The notes: a model not told the origin generated them from the sequence alone. 11,023 nucleotides of DNA from an uncultured Eubacteriaceae bacterium (GCA_946534775.1 CAMNCZ010000013.1:1-11023); one strand, 5' to 3'; shown: positions 1 to 9,014, counted from the stretch's first letter. Translations and numbers: made by a program.

Positions 1-31
1 GGCGGCTGCCGTTAAAAAGAATTACTTTCAT
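1..31 (-). CDS. N-terminus of a probable flavodoxin-fold NADPH-dependent FMN reductase family protein (partial)
   Basis: Only the first ten codons lie in the window; they read MKVILFNGSR on the minus strand and run off the left edge. A short beta strand followed directly by N-G-S-x is the FMN phosphate-binding start seen in many small NAD(P)H-dependent oxidoreductases of the flavodoxin fold (commonly MKVLxINGSPR). The start is well supported: AGGAG (plus-strand complement at 40-44) lies 8 nt upstream of the ATG, and a consensus promoter on the same strand lies further upstream at 176-204. The predicted 5' leader is about 138 nt long and contains an inverted repeat. Function beyond the fold cannot be judged. 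That a gene starts here is fairly sure; the family call rests on ten residues. Confidence 0.5.
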   Translation of the reverse strand, partial: MKVILFNGSR

Positions 32-115
32 ACATATCGCTCCTTTTTTATATTTGTTTATATTTTATAATATATTTTTGTGTTGATTTACCACAAAACG
101 GGGCAGACGCAAAAT

Positions 116-156
116 GGGGTAAGAAAGAAAAATTTTAAACCCCGAAAATTTTTCTT
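116..156 (-). repeat. 12-bp perfect inverted repeat with possible loop pairing in the leader of the leftward gene
   Basis: AAGAAAAATTTT (125-136) is exactly complementary to AAAATTTTTCTT (145-156), leaving an 8-nt loop (137-144). The loop carries CCCC on the plus strand, and the flanking GGGGT (116-120) can pair with ACCCC (139-143), which includes most of the loop. The element sits inside the predicted 5' leader of the leftward gene. A simple terminator is unlikely because the long stem is all A/T except one G-C pair and no U-run follows. A protein-binding palindrome or a structured leader is possible. A full pseudoknot would be strained, since only 4 nt would have to cross a 12-bp stem, so the two pairings may be alternatives. 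Confidence 0.55.
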
Positions 157-175
157 CTGAATTATATTTTGCTGT

Positions 176-204
176 ATTATACCACAAAAAACAATATTTG
201 TCAA
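176..204 (-). promoter_or_regulatory. Consensus sigma-A promoter for the leftward FMN-reductase-like gene
   Basis: On the minus strand, TTGACA (199-204) and TATAAT (176-181) are separated by exactly 17 nt, a perfect match to the vegetative consensus. Transcription should begin near 169 and run left to the ATG at 31. Its -35 element lies only 5 bp from the -35 of the rightward promoter, so the two polymerase sites probably overlap. Confidence 0.78.
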
Positions 205-209
205 AACTG

Positions 210-238
210 TTGACTTGAAATTTTGTTTATTGTAAAAT
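210..238 (+). promoter_or_regulatory. Sigma-A promoter for the YfhO-rhomboid unit
   Basis: TTGACT (210-215), a 17-nt spacer and TAAAAT (233-238) form a near-consensus promoter. The predicted start near 245 gives a leader of about 30 nt. GAAGGG (265-270) lies 6 nt before the ATG at 277 and serves as the ribosome binding site. Confidence 0.7.
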
Positions 239-276
239 ATTTATTGTATATTATAATATAATATGAAGGGATATTT

Positions 277-2925
277 ATGTTCAACAAACAAAAACAGTTT
301 GAAATAAAATATTATATACTCGCTTTTTTGCTGCCTGTTTTATTTATTACGGCTGTTTATGCGGCGGAGGGGATATATCCGTTTGGCACAAAAAGTATGA
401 TGGCATCGGATATGCGGGCGCAGTTTTTGCCGATAACCGTTTTTAAGGCAAGGATGTTCAAAGAAAGGCTGCTTGCTTATTTTACCTACCAATGCGGTTT
501 CGGTACAAGTACCGCGGCGCTTTGGTTCAACTATTCGGGGCTGCTTGACTGGCTGTTCCTGCTTTTTAAAGAGGGGTCCTTTCAGGATGTATATGCTTTT
601 ATATATGTGCTGAAAATAGGGCTGGCGGGGCTGTTTGCGTTTGTTTTTTTCGACAACAGCAAAACAGTCGGCGCAGACAGGCCTATCGCTTTGGCTTTGG
701 CGGGGCTTTACGCGGTATGCACGCATTTTATACTATACGTCTATCTTGTGATACTGCTTGAAAATGCCGTTGTACTGCCCCTGGCTCTGCTGGGCATTGA
801 AAAGATCGTCACCGAAAGGAAAACACTGCTGTTTTCTGCGGCATTTTTCGTTTGTGTGCTCAATCTATATTATTACGCATATATGACGGGTGTGACCTGC
901 TTTATATATTTTATCTGGTTTTATGCCGTATCGGAAAAACGTGATATTAAAGAAATTGTAAAAAGCTTTTTTATGATGTGCGGTTGTGCCGCCCTTACGG
1001 CGGGGCTTTGCGGATTTTTCCTGCTGCCCGAAATGAAGGCGGTCGCAGGCGGATATGAGGGACTTTTCGACAGTTCCCCGTTTTCACCTATATTTAAATT
1101 TGGCATTGGTGAATTGTGCGAGGGGCTTTTGTTTATCAAAGACAATACGCTGGTCAGCGTGGGACTTGACATTTATTTTGGCATTATACCGTTGTTTTTT
1201 ACAACTATGCTTATCGTGTCAAAAGCCGCCGAAAAGCGTGAACGTATCGCAACAGGGCTTATTTGCCTGTTTTATGCGGCGGCTCTTACGCTTAAACCTA
1301 TTTATCTTATTATGCATATCGGCAGGCTGCCAAAATGCTTGGATGCGCGGTTTATGTACGGGGCGGTGTTTATGTGCCTTATTTTTGCCGCAAGGGCGAT
1401 CGGTCGGAAAGAAAAGCTGAACAAGGCGTTTTTGTATGTACCCGTGGTGCTTTGTGCTGCGGCCTGTATTTTGGCGCTTTCTCACGAAATAACCGTAAGA
1501 TATATTATAAACGCCGTTTGCGTTTTGGCGGTCACGGTCTTGTATGCGCTGTGTTTTTATAAGTTTTCGGATAAAAAATTTTTCGGAAAACTGCTTTTTG
1601 CCTTTATTGCGGCAGAGTGCGTGTACAACGCGGCGGGCGGTGTATCGGTGCTGTCGGCAAGAAACGGCTTTCCCGAACATTCGGATAACACAAATAAATA
1701 TACGGCATCAAAAGAAACGGCAATGGCGCTTGAACAGGTCGATTTGGGTTTTTACAGGGCTTATGATGCGGATGACGAACTGCCTATGTCGCAGATGTAC
1801 GGCGGATATAACTCGTTTACGGGCTTTTCTTCGGTGGTAAATCAGCGTGCTTACGCTACGGCAAAGTATCTGGGCGCAATGGTGCCGCAGGGGAACTATA
1901 TCTCACACATAAACGGAAGTATCGTTTCCGACAGCCTGTTTGGTGTGAAATATATATCGGGCACAAACAAAAAAGCCGCTTATATGCAAAATTACAAAAC
2001 TGTTTACGAAAAAGACGGCAGATATATTATTGAAGACCCGTATGTGCTGCCGATAATGTACAAGGCCGATGAAGCGGTCGTGGGCTGCAAAGAGTTTTTT
2101 AGCGACCCCGAAACGGGGATAAATGCGGTGTTCAACAACCAGCAGATGTTTTTAAGCGCCGTGCTTAACCGCAATATTCAGCTTTTTGCCGAGTATGACT
2201 GCGGCGAAGCGAAGCTTTCGGGCTGCACGCTTGAAACGGCCGAGGACGGAATGACGCAGACAATGATATTGACCGATATACCCGAAGGCAGGAAGTATGC
2301 TCTTGACGACAGCGAGGCGGGCAAGGCGGAATATGTATTTACCGTGCCCGAGGACGGGGAGTATTGTGTAGACACGTTTTTCGATACCGAACCCGCGGAT
2401 ATGGATTACAGCGGCTTTTTCTTTACGATAAACGGCGAGGCGCCCGAACGCATTATGCAAAGCGAGAAAAATGCGCACGATATCGGCTATTACAGGGCGG
2501 GTGACAAGATAACGTTTAATATAACGGCGGTTCGCAGTCCGTTCAGGTTTCTGAAACCGACGATAATGCGTCTTGATACCGATATGTTGTTATCGGCTGT
2601 AAACGAGATAAAAAACGGCGGTATATATGATATCAACGAAGAGAACGGTGTTGTGAGTGCAAAGGCGGATATGCCTGCGGACAGCCTTGTAATGACTTCG
2701 ATAGTATTCGACGAGGGACTGAAAGTGTTTATCGACGGCAAAGAAACTGAAAAGACGGAGGCGGCAGGCGCTTTTCTGGCCTATAAAGTGCCTGCGGGAA
2801 AGCACGATATCACGATAAGTTATGCTGCCCCGGGGGTTAAAGAGGGGATAGCAGTATCGGCAATATCGCTTGTATGTATCGTGATATTGGCAATAATACG
2901 AAAACGAACGGAAGTGAAAAAATGA
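277..2925 (+). CDS. YfhO-family multispanning membrane protein, probable GT-C-type glycosyltransferase
   Basis: This 882-residue protein has the YfhO (PF09586) architecture. A hydrophobic N-terminal half with many membrane segments (about residues 11-445) is followed by a long extracytoplasmic region (about 450-855), a last membrane helix (about 857-874) and a basic tail. Just after the first helix, in the expected outside loop, is the segment SDMRAQFLP with Asp45, the position where GT-C enzymes and YfhO proteins keep an acidic catalytic residue. The end has the family pattern of a DG turn, a PAGKH beta hairpin and a final helix. In Bacillus subtilis YfhO works with the CsbB lipid-sugar synthase to decorate lipoteichoic acid with sugar. 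A similar role in moving a lipid-linked sugar onto a surface polymer is inferred here; no CsbB-like partner is in the window. The stop codon overlaps the next start, so the two genes are probably co-translated. Family call is firm; substrate unknown. Confidence 0.88.
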   Translation: MFNKQKQFEIKYYILAFLLPVLFITAVYAAEGIYPFGTKSMMASDMRAQFLPITVFKARMFKERLLAYFTYQCGFGTSTAALWFNYSGLLDWLFLLFKEGSFQDVYAFIYVLKIGLAGLFAFVFFDNSKTVGADRPIALALAGLYAVCTHFILYVYLVILLENAVVLPLALLGIEKIVTERKTLLFSAAFFVCVLNLYYYAYMTGVTCFIYFIWFYAVSEKRDIKEIVKSFFMMCGCAALTAGLCGFFLLPEMKAVAGGYEGLFDSSPFSPIFKFGIGELCEGLLFIKDNTLVSVGLDIYFGIIPLFFTTMLIVSKAAEKRERIATGLICLFYAAALTLKPIYLIMHIGRLPKCLDARFMYGAVFMCLIFAARAIGRKEKLNKAFLYVPVVLCAAACILALSHEITVRYIINAVCVLAVTVLYALCFYKFSDKKFFGKLLFAFIAAECVYNAAGGVSVLSARNGFPEHSDNTNKYTASKETAMALEQVDLGFYRAYDADDELPMSQMYGGYNSFTGFSSVVNQRAYATAKYLGAMVPQGNYISHINGSIVSDSLFGVKYISGTNKKAAYMQNYKTVYEKDGRYIIEDPYVLPIMYKADEAVVGCKEFFSDPETGINAVFNNQQMFLSAVLNRNIQLFAEYDCGEAKLSGCTLETAEDGMTQTMILTDIPEGRKYALDDSEAGKAEYVFTVPEDGEYCVDTFFDTEPADMDYSGFFFTINGEAPERIMQSEKNAHDIGYYRAGDKITFNITAVRSPFRFLKPTIMRLDTDMLLSAVNEIKNGGIYDINEENGVVSAKADMPADSLVMTSIVFDEGLKVFIDGKETEKTEAAGAFLAYKVPAGKHDITISYAAPGVKEGIAVSAISLVCIVILAIIRKRTEVKK

Positions 2926-3941
2926 TATTAAATATTGCGCAGCAGCTTTTAAATAATGATTTTGTGCCCATATTAAAGCCAAACTCCGCAAAGCCCGATA
3001 TTTTCTGTGCAGGCAGACAAACGGGACCCAATTTATACTGCGTTGTGGCTGTGGATGCGGATAAGGAGGGCTATAAGCAAAAATTTGAACAGACTGCGGG
3101 GTATCTTGGCGCAAGCCATTCAATGAACGATTACAATGTCGTTATATTGGGGGTATTCTGCACAAAAGAAGAGGTCAGCGAGGACCTGAAAGAATTTACA
3201 AACGAAACGGTAGAAAGTTTTGAACATATAAATATCGTTAAATGGGTGCTTACGCCAAAAGGTGTACGGGTATACGGCCGTCAGCCCGACAGGCTGCTGA
3301 ATATACGGGATATTCTGGAAAGCTCTGTTTCAAAAAAAATAGATGCCGAGGATATAACGGATGTTTTTGAAAAGACCTACGCAGATAAAAAAGCGCGCAT
3401 TGTCAGCAAAAACACGGTGCTTACCTATATAATTACAGGTGTTTTGGCGTTTATATATTTACTGCAATTTTTGGATAAAAGCGATAGTATGGTGTATGAT
3501 TATGCGCTTATGCCGTTTGGCAAAGGCGAGTATTACCGCTTTTTCACCTGTATGTTTCTGCACGGCAATCTTGAACATCTGCTCTCTAATATGCTGGCGC
3601 TGTATATTTTCGGCACAAGGACGGAAAGATATTACGGAAAGGGCTTTTTCTGCGCCGTTTACTTTTTGGGCGGCCTGTTTGCAAGCGTTATTTCGTCACT
3701 GTTTTTAAAGGGCTTTGCATTGGGCGCTTCGGGCGCGATATTTGCGCTGATGGGTGCGGTGTTTATGTACAGTTTAAGGACAAAACGCACGATAGACGGC
3801 TTTGACTTGTATTTTCTTATATTTTTTGTTGCAGTCGGTCTTGCGGGCGGTGCGCTTATGGAGGGCGTGGATAATATTGCACATATAGCGGGCTTTATAG
3901 GTGGCTGTGCGATAAGCAGCTTTTATAAATTAAAAACATAA
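2922..3941 (+). CDS. Rhomboid-family intramembrane serine protease with a cytosolic N-terminal domain
   Basis: The 339-residue protein starts at the ATG that overlaps the upstream TGA (ATGA), with GGAAGTG 5 nt before it. Residues 1 to about 160 are a soluble alpha/beta region I do not recognise. Six membrane helices follow from about 167 to 336. All rhomboid landmarks are intact: YRFFTCMFLH before TM2, the HxxxxHxxxN set H214, H219 and N223 at TM2, the GASG nucleophile motif with Ser270 in TM4, and the catalytic His321 in TM6 (DNIAHIAGF). It should therefore be an active protease cutting membrane segments. Bacillus YqgP/GluP also has a cytosolic N-terminal domain, implicated in Mn sensing and FtsH-linked turnover of MgtE, but similarity of the two domains was not tested. 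Coupling to the YfhO gene suggests coordinated production. An in-frame ATG at 2874 lies inside the YfhO gene and lacks a convincing ribosome binding site. Confidence 0.92.
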   Translation: MILNIAQQLLNNDFVPILKPNSAKPDIFCAGRQTGPNLYCVVAVDADKEGYKQKFEQTAGYLGASHSMNDYNVVILGVFCTKEEVSEDLKEFTNETVESFEHINIVKWVLTPKGVRVYGRQPDRLLNIRDILESSVSKKIDAEDITDVFEKTYADKKARIVSKNTVLTYIITGVLAFIYLLQFLDKSDSMVYDYALMPFGKGEYYRFFTCMFLHGNLEHLLSNMLALYIFGTRTERYYGKGFFCAVYFLGGLFASVISSLFLKGFALGASGAIFALMGAVFMYSLRTKRTIDGFDLYFLIFFVAVGLAGGALMEGVDNIAHIAGFIGGCAISSFYKLKT

Positions 3942-3942
3942 A

Positions 3943-3972
3943 AAAAGCGGGTGTTTGGTGACACCCGCTTTT
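3943..3972. terminator. Bidirectional rho-independent terminator between rhomboid and S41-like genes
   Basis: AAAAGCGGGTGT (3943-3954) and ACACCCGCTTTT (3961-3972) form a perfect 12-bp stem with a 6-nt loop and A/T runs on both sides. It begins 2 nt after the rhomboid stop and ends 6 nt before the stop of the convergent gene, so it can serve both transcripts. Confidence 0.93.
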
Positions 3973-3978
3973 GCTGTA

Positions 3979-5436
3979 TTATTCTGTTTTTTGAGTTTCT
4001 TCTGAAACTTCTTCTGAAACTTCTTCGGTCTCTTTAACTTCTTCTGTTTCTTCGGTTTCCTCCGGTTCTTCTGAAACTTCTTCTTCGGCTGCTTTTTTAG
4101 CTGCCTTGAAATGGTTGTCTATAGTGTACTGAAGAGGATCGTCATCAAATATTATCTCGTTTGGTATAAATACTTCCTGATGGTTGTCCGTATTCGGGCG
4201 GAACCTGTAGGAACTTGATATTTTTACCGTTATTTTGGAGTTTGGCAGTTCATAGTCAACGGCGCCGTAATAAAAGGCGGGTGAACTGTGTGTTGCCTTG
4301 CCGAGTACCGTGCCGACCTCGCCGTCTTTAACGCCTGTACAAAGCGCTACGGCAGCATCGCAGGTGTTTTCGTTGCAAAGCACCGCAAGGTCGATATTCG
4401 GGTTTGCCTTTACCATATTGGTAGATGCGGGATAATCCGAGAAAGTCTTATCGGCAACGGCAGAAGCGGGGTCTTTTTTGATAGACTGCCATTCGCCGTT
4501 TGTGTGCCTTATAATCGCACGGCCTTCGGGTATGCTTATATCAAAGCTTGACATAAGTTCGCTTACGCGGTCATAGTTGCCGCCGATATTGTCCCTTACA
4601 TCGATTATAACTTTGCCGCCGCCGTTTTGCGTAAAGTCGCGTGCCTGCTGAAGTACAGCCACATAATCCTCATCTTTGGTAAAGAAACTGTTTACATCAA
4701 CATAAAAAATATCGTCTATCATCTTTGCAGATGCGGTCTTTGCTTCGGAATCGTCCGCAGCTTCATCGCTGTCAACAAAAACAGCGGTTATCGTCTGGTC
4801 GCTGCATACGACCTCTATTTCGGGCTGAGTGGTGTCGCAGCCGCAAAGCGCAAGTATTTCCTTGTCAAATACATATTTTTTGCGAATATCTTTTTCCATA
4901 AACGGTGTGTCCGTGGGGAATGTTTCATTTACGGCAGCAATTATCTTGTCGCTGGAAACGCCGCCTACACTTATTATCTCGGACTCGGTAAGTTCGCCTT
5001 TTTCGTCGGTAAGATATATTTTATCCGCCCTGAAAGAAAATTTAAGATCCAGTGCGGACTTGCCCATATTGTTGAGTATACTGTCATCGGGCAGTGAATT
5101 TTTTGTGATAGCGGTATGGCTGTCGTTAAGGCTTGAAAGATAGTTGTTTGCCATTAACTCAAAGGCAGCCGTATCGGCTGCGGAGCCTGCATCTTTAAGA
5201 AAAGTTTTCTGTGCCTGTGCATATCCGTCGGGCAAAAGTTCGTCAATTACAAAAGCGGGGTGTGCCGCCTCTACTGCATAAACAAGCAGCTGAGCATCTT
5301 CCGCATAAGGTGTCTGAGTTGTCTGCGATGTCTGTGCCGCATTTCCCGCCGCAGGTGCGCTTGTTGCGGGCTGTGCCGACGAGCCGCAGCCTGCCAGCAA
5401 TATAGTTGATAATAATAAAGCCGCTGATTTTTTCAT
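3979..5436 (-). CDS. S41-like peptidase lipoprotein, probably lacking the catalytic serine
   Basis: The 485-residue product starts MKKSAALLLSTILLAGC, a lipoprotein signal peptide whose lipobox LAGC makes Cys17 the likely lipid anchor. A low-complexity Ala/Thr/Gln linker (18-43) leads to the folded part. S41/tricorn-type landmarks are present: LNDSHT (103-108, with S106-H107), GGGKVIIDVRDNIGG (272-286) in place of the usual DxRxNxGG strand, and a late LPNSKITVKIS segment (397-407). Where active relatives read NENTxS, this protein reads NENTCD (355-360); an ungapped comparison puts Asp360 at the nucleophile serine, with Cys359 before it. The C-terminus (about 451-485) is a Glu-rich repetitive tail. 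I infer a surface lipoprotein with a peptidase fold used for binding or with unusual chemistry. GGGAGGG lies 11 nt before the chosen ATG and the promoter overlaps the longer reading frame upstream, which settles the start. Fold call good, activity uncertain. Confidence 0.85.
   Translation of the reverse strand: MKKSAALLLSTILLAGCGSSAQPATSAPAAGNAAQTSQTTQTPYAEDAQLLVYAVEAAHPAFVIDELLPDGYAQAQKTFLKDAGSAADTAAFELMANNYLSSLNDSHTAITKNSLPDDSILNNMGKSALDLKFSFRADKIYLTDEKGELTESEIISVGGVSSDKIIAAVNETFPTDTPFMEKDIRKKYVFDKEILALCGCDTTQPEIEVVCSDQTITAVFVDSDEAADDSEAKTASAKMIDDIFYVDVNSFFTKDEDYVAVLQQARDFTQNGGGKVIIDVRDNIGGNYDRVSELMSSFDISIPEGRAIIRHTNGEWQSIKKDPASAVADKTFSDYPASTNMVKANPNIDLAVLCNENTCDAAVALCTGVKDGEVGTVLGKATHSSPAFYYGAVDYELPNSKITVKISSSYRFRPNTDNHQEVFIPNEIIFDDDPLQYTIDNHFKAAKKAAEEEVSEEPEETEETEEVKETEEVSEEVSEETQKTE
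3997..4077 (-). repeat. 12-bp coding repeats in the acidic tail of the S41-like lipoprotein
   Basis: TTCTTCTGAAAC occurs as two perfect tandem copies (3997-4008, 4009-4020) and once more at 4066-4077, with degenerate units between. Each copy codes Val-Ser-Glu-Glu on the minus strand. The unit keeps the reading frame, so copy number can change by slippage or recombination without breaking the gene. Confidence 0.8.
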
Positions 5437-5479
5437 AATAAGCAATACCCTCCCGTTCAAATCTTTGGTATATATTATA

Positions 5480-5508
5480 ATTATACAACTAAATATATAA
5501 CATATCAA
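5480..5508 (-). promoter_or_regulatory. Sigma-A promoter for the S41-like lipoprotein gene
   Basis: On the minus strand TTGATA (5503-5508) and TATAAT (5480-5485) are 17 nt apart. Predicted transcription starts near 5473, giving a leader of about 37 nt. The gene therefore has its own promoter, separate from the flippase gene ending at 5545. Confidence 0.75.
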
Positions 5509-5544
5509 GGAAAATTTGATTATTTTGAGAATATTTTTTGTTGA

Positions 5545-7053
5545 TTATTTTGGGAATGTATCACGGCTTATAACTCCAAGCGTTTTAAGCAGAATAAAAT
5601 AGAAAATACAACAGCAGGAAATAACGCATATACGCAATATATTGCCCGAATTACCGAAACGGCGCAAAAATATTACACCGCATATAGACACAAGTGCTGC
5701 GGATACAATGCATTTAAATACAGTCAATACATCGGTGCCGAAGCTATCCGAGGCTTTGGCAAGGCGCAGCGCCGAAAGGCGGTTGGTAATAACGGCGGAA
5801 ACGGCCCAACCCGCTATATAAGCGTGAAGCCCGTATCTTGGCATAAGAAAAAACACGGCAAAAAGCGTAATGGCAGAACCCAATAAGCCCATTTTAAATA
5901 TGTAAAGCTGGCAGTTAATGCCGTTGAGAGCCGCAGACATTATGACCTGTGTGTATAAAAACGGACATATAAAGCCCAGAAGCCGCAGAATAGGTGTTAT
6001 ATCATCGCGGCCGTATACAACAAGCGATATCTCGCGGGGAAAGGCGATAAAAACGGCGCTTGCAAGCACACCGAATACGGTAGTGAAAAGCAGGGCACTG
6101 TTAAGCGTTTTTGCAACGGCTTTTTTGTTTTGTACCGCGTGAAACTCGCTTATTGCGGGCATTATTGCGGCCGCAAGCGCTGTCAGCAGCGAGCAGGGAA
6201 ACATAACAAGAGGTGCTGCCATACCGCAAAGCCCGCCGAAAAGGCTTAGTGCCTGTTCGTTTGTCATACCGTGCAGCATAAGCCGCGACGGGATAAGTAT
6301 GTGTTCGGCAGTCGATAAAAACGATGATATCCCGCGGTTAAGCGTGAGAGGTACACAAGCGGATATCACGGCTGCCGCGGCCGCCTTATCCGAAAGGGTA
6401 GTGTAGGTTTTAAGCCGCTTTCGGTGCGGCATAAAAACAGCAAGCGTAAACAGAAAAGATGCCATCTCGCCGCAGGCCATACCCATAACGGCCATTGCGC
6501 AGGCATATTTAAGGCCTCTTGCAAGCATTTTATCACATAAAAAATAAACGAGCGCTATTCTTATGCTCTGTTCGAGAACTTGCGAGGCGGCGGGCACACT
6601 CATTTTTTGCAGCCCATAAAAATACCCGCGAAGCACCGCGCCCACACACATAAACGGGAAACAAAGCGATATTATGCGCAGAGCGATAAAAGTATTGTGT
6701 TCGTGCAGGATATTTACGGATATTGCTTCCGCGCCGAAAAATACCGTCATACAGGCAATAAGCGACAGAAAAAGCGAAAGATATACGGAAAAGTCCAGTA
6801 TTTTGCCGATACCGCCGTTATCGTTGTTTGCGGCGTGCGCGGCGGTGTAGTTTGATACCGTGGTTGCAAGGCCCGAGGCGCAAAGCGAGAAAACAAGCAT
6901 ATATACGGGCATTATCAGCTGAAAAACGCCAAGACCGTGCGCACCAAGCGCCTTTGACATAAAAACACGGTACATAAAGCCCATAATGCGGGTCACAAGG
7001 TTTGCAAGCGTCAGTATAAACGCCCCTTTTATTATGGTTTTGCCCTTTGTCAT
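5545..7053 (-). CDS. SpoVB/MurJ-like MOP-superfamily lipid-linked glycan flippase
   Basis: The 502-residue polytopic protein belongs to the polysaccharide biosynthesis/MviN-like branch of the MOP exporters. Its N-terminus has the typical SpoVB/YtgP pattern: KGAFILTLANLVTRIMGF (9-26), YRVFMSKALGAHGLGVFQL (28-46) and a GLATTVSNY segment (61-69). Two more family blocks are RGYFYGLQK (142-150) and ALNGIN (375-380). Length and the expected 12-14 helices fit. The family moves undecaprenyl-linked sugars across the membrane for peptidoglycan, spore cortex or surface polymers. Which of these applies cannot be told; SpoVB-like proteins are often multiple in Clostridia. The start at 7053 has GGAG 7 nt upstream; the longer frame to 7137 would run through the clpX terminator and is rejected. 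I see no convincing own promoter in the 80-nt gap to clpX, so leak-through from clpX or a weak promoter must drive it. Confidence 0.88.
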   Translation of the reverse strand: MTKGKTIIKGAFILTLANLVTRIMGFMYRVFMSKALGAHGLGVFQLIMPVYMLVFSLCASGLATTVSNYTAAHAANNDNGGIGKILDFSVYLSLFLSLIACMTVFFGAEAISVNILHEHNTFIALRIISLCFPFMCVGAVLRGYFYGLQKMSVPAASQVLEQSIRIALVYFLCDKMLARGLKYACAMAVMGMACGEMASFLFTLAVFMPHRKRLKTYTTLSDKAAAAAVISACVPLTLNRGISSFLSTAEHILIPSRLMLHGMTNEQALSLFGGLCGMAAPLVMFPCSLLTALAAAIMPAISEFHAVQNKKAVAKTLNSALLFTTVFGVLASAVFIAFPREISLVVYGRDDITPILRLLGFICPFLYTQVIMSAALNGINCQLYIFKMGLLGSAITLFAVFFLMPRYGLHAYIAGWAVSAVITNRLSALRLAKASDSFGTDVLTVFKCIVSAALVSICGVIFLRRFGNSGNILRICVISCCCIFYFILLKTLGVISRDTFPK

Positions 7054-7100
7054 ACATAAACTCCATAGATTGGCTGTAATAATTTTATGTAAAAGGGCGC

Positions 7101-7131
7101 AAAAAAATGCCCCGTAAAAACGGGGCATTTT
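7101..7131 (-). terminator. Rho-independent terminator of the tig-clpP-clpX operon
   Basis: An 11-bp perfect stem (7104-7114 with 7121-7131, GC core GCCCCG/CGGGGC) with a 6-nt loop is followed, reading leftwards, by seven T (complement of 7101-7107). It begins 2 nt after the clpX stop. Confidence 0.92.
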
Positions 7132-7133
7132 CA

Positions 7134-8405
<1,272 letters not shown>

Positions 8406-8426
8406 ATAGTCGGTTTCCTCCTTAAT

Positions 8427-9014
8427 TTAAGCCTGTGGCTTTGTGATTACTTCGTCAATAAGACCGTAAGCCTTAGCTTCCTCGGCCGACATATAGTTGT
8501 CTCTGTCGGTGTCATTTTCAACTATTTCAAGGGGCTTGCCTGTGTTTTCGGCAAGCATTTTGTTAAGTTTTTCCTTGATTTTAAGTATCTGTTTTGCTGT
8601 AATTTCAATATCGGATGCCTGACCCTGCGCACCGCCTAAAGGCTGGTGTATCATTATCTCGGCATTGGGGAGAGCGTAGCGCTTGCCTTTCTGGCCGCCT
8701 GCAAGCAGGAATGCACCCATGCTTGCGGCCATACCGATACAGATGGTGGAAACATCGGGTTTGATGTACTGCATTGTGTCATAAATTGCAAGACCTGCGC
8801 TTACAGAGCCGCCCGGGCTGTTGATGTAAAGGCTTATGTCCTTGTCGGGGTCTTCCGCAGCAAGGAAAAGAAGCTGAGCCACAACAAGACTTGCGGTAAC
8901 ATCTGTCACGGGTTCGCCGAGGAAAATTATTCTGTCCTTTAAAAGTCTGGAATAAATATCGTAGGAACGTTCGCCTCTGCTGGTTTGGTCAACTACTATA
9001 GGTACTAAACTCAT
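8427..9014 (-). CDS. clpP: ATP-dependent Clp protease proteolytic subunit ClpP
   Basis: The 195-residue product is a full-length S14 serine peptidase that forms the tetradecameric degradation chamber used by ClpX and, where present, ClpC. The catalytic triad is intact: Ser98 in GMAASMG, His123 in MIHQP and Asp172 in TDRDNYM. The INSPGGS block (65-70) of the oxyanion region is also present. AGGAG sits 7 nt before the ATG in the 34-nt gap after tig. Most Firmicutes control clpP by CtsR, but no CtsR-type heptad repeat was seen near this gene or upstream of tig, so expression probably follows the tig promoter. Confidence 0.99.
   Translation of the reverse strand: MSLVPIVVDQTSRGERSYDIYSRLLKDRIIFLGEPVTDVTASLVVAQLLFLAAEDPDKDISLYINSPGGSVSAGLAIYDTMQYIKPDVSTICIGMAASMGAFLLAGGQKGKRYALPNAEIMIHQPLGGAQGQASDIEITAKQILKIKEKLNKMLAENTGKPLEIVENDTDRDNYMSAEEAKAYGLIDEVITKPQA

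Noticed and set aside
125..156. A/T-rich inverted repeat as a transcription terminator
   Set aside because: It has almost no G-C pairs, no U-run follows, and no gene ends near it.
1219..1680. Minus-strand open frame of 153 codons inside the YfhO gene
   Set aside because: It is the antisense shadow of a well-supported gene, has no ribosome binding site and its basic, Cys-rich translation resembles no family.
2590..3123. Minus-strand frame of 177 codons across the YfhO-rhomboid junction
   Set aside because: Opposite to two recognised genes, with no promoter, ribosome binding site or recognisable domain.
3992..4090. Repeats as a CRISPR array or minisatellite outside genes
   Set aside because: Units are 12 bp without spacers and are in frame as the acidic tail of the lipoprotein.
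5437..5508. Longer N-terminus for the S41-like protein (24 more residues)
   Set aside because: The promoter -10 and -35 lie inside it and the lipoprotein signal peptide begins at the inner ATG at 5436.
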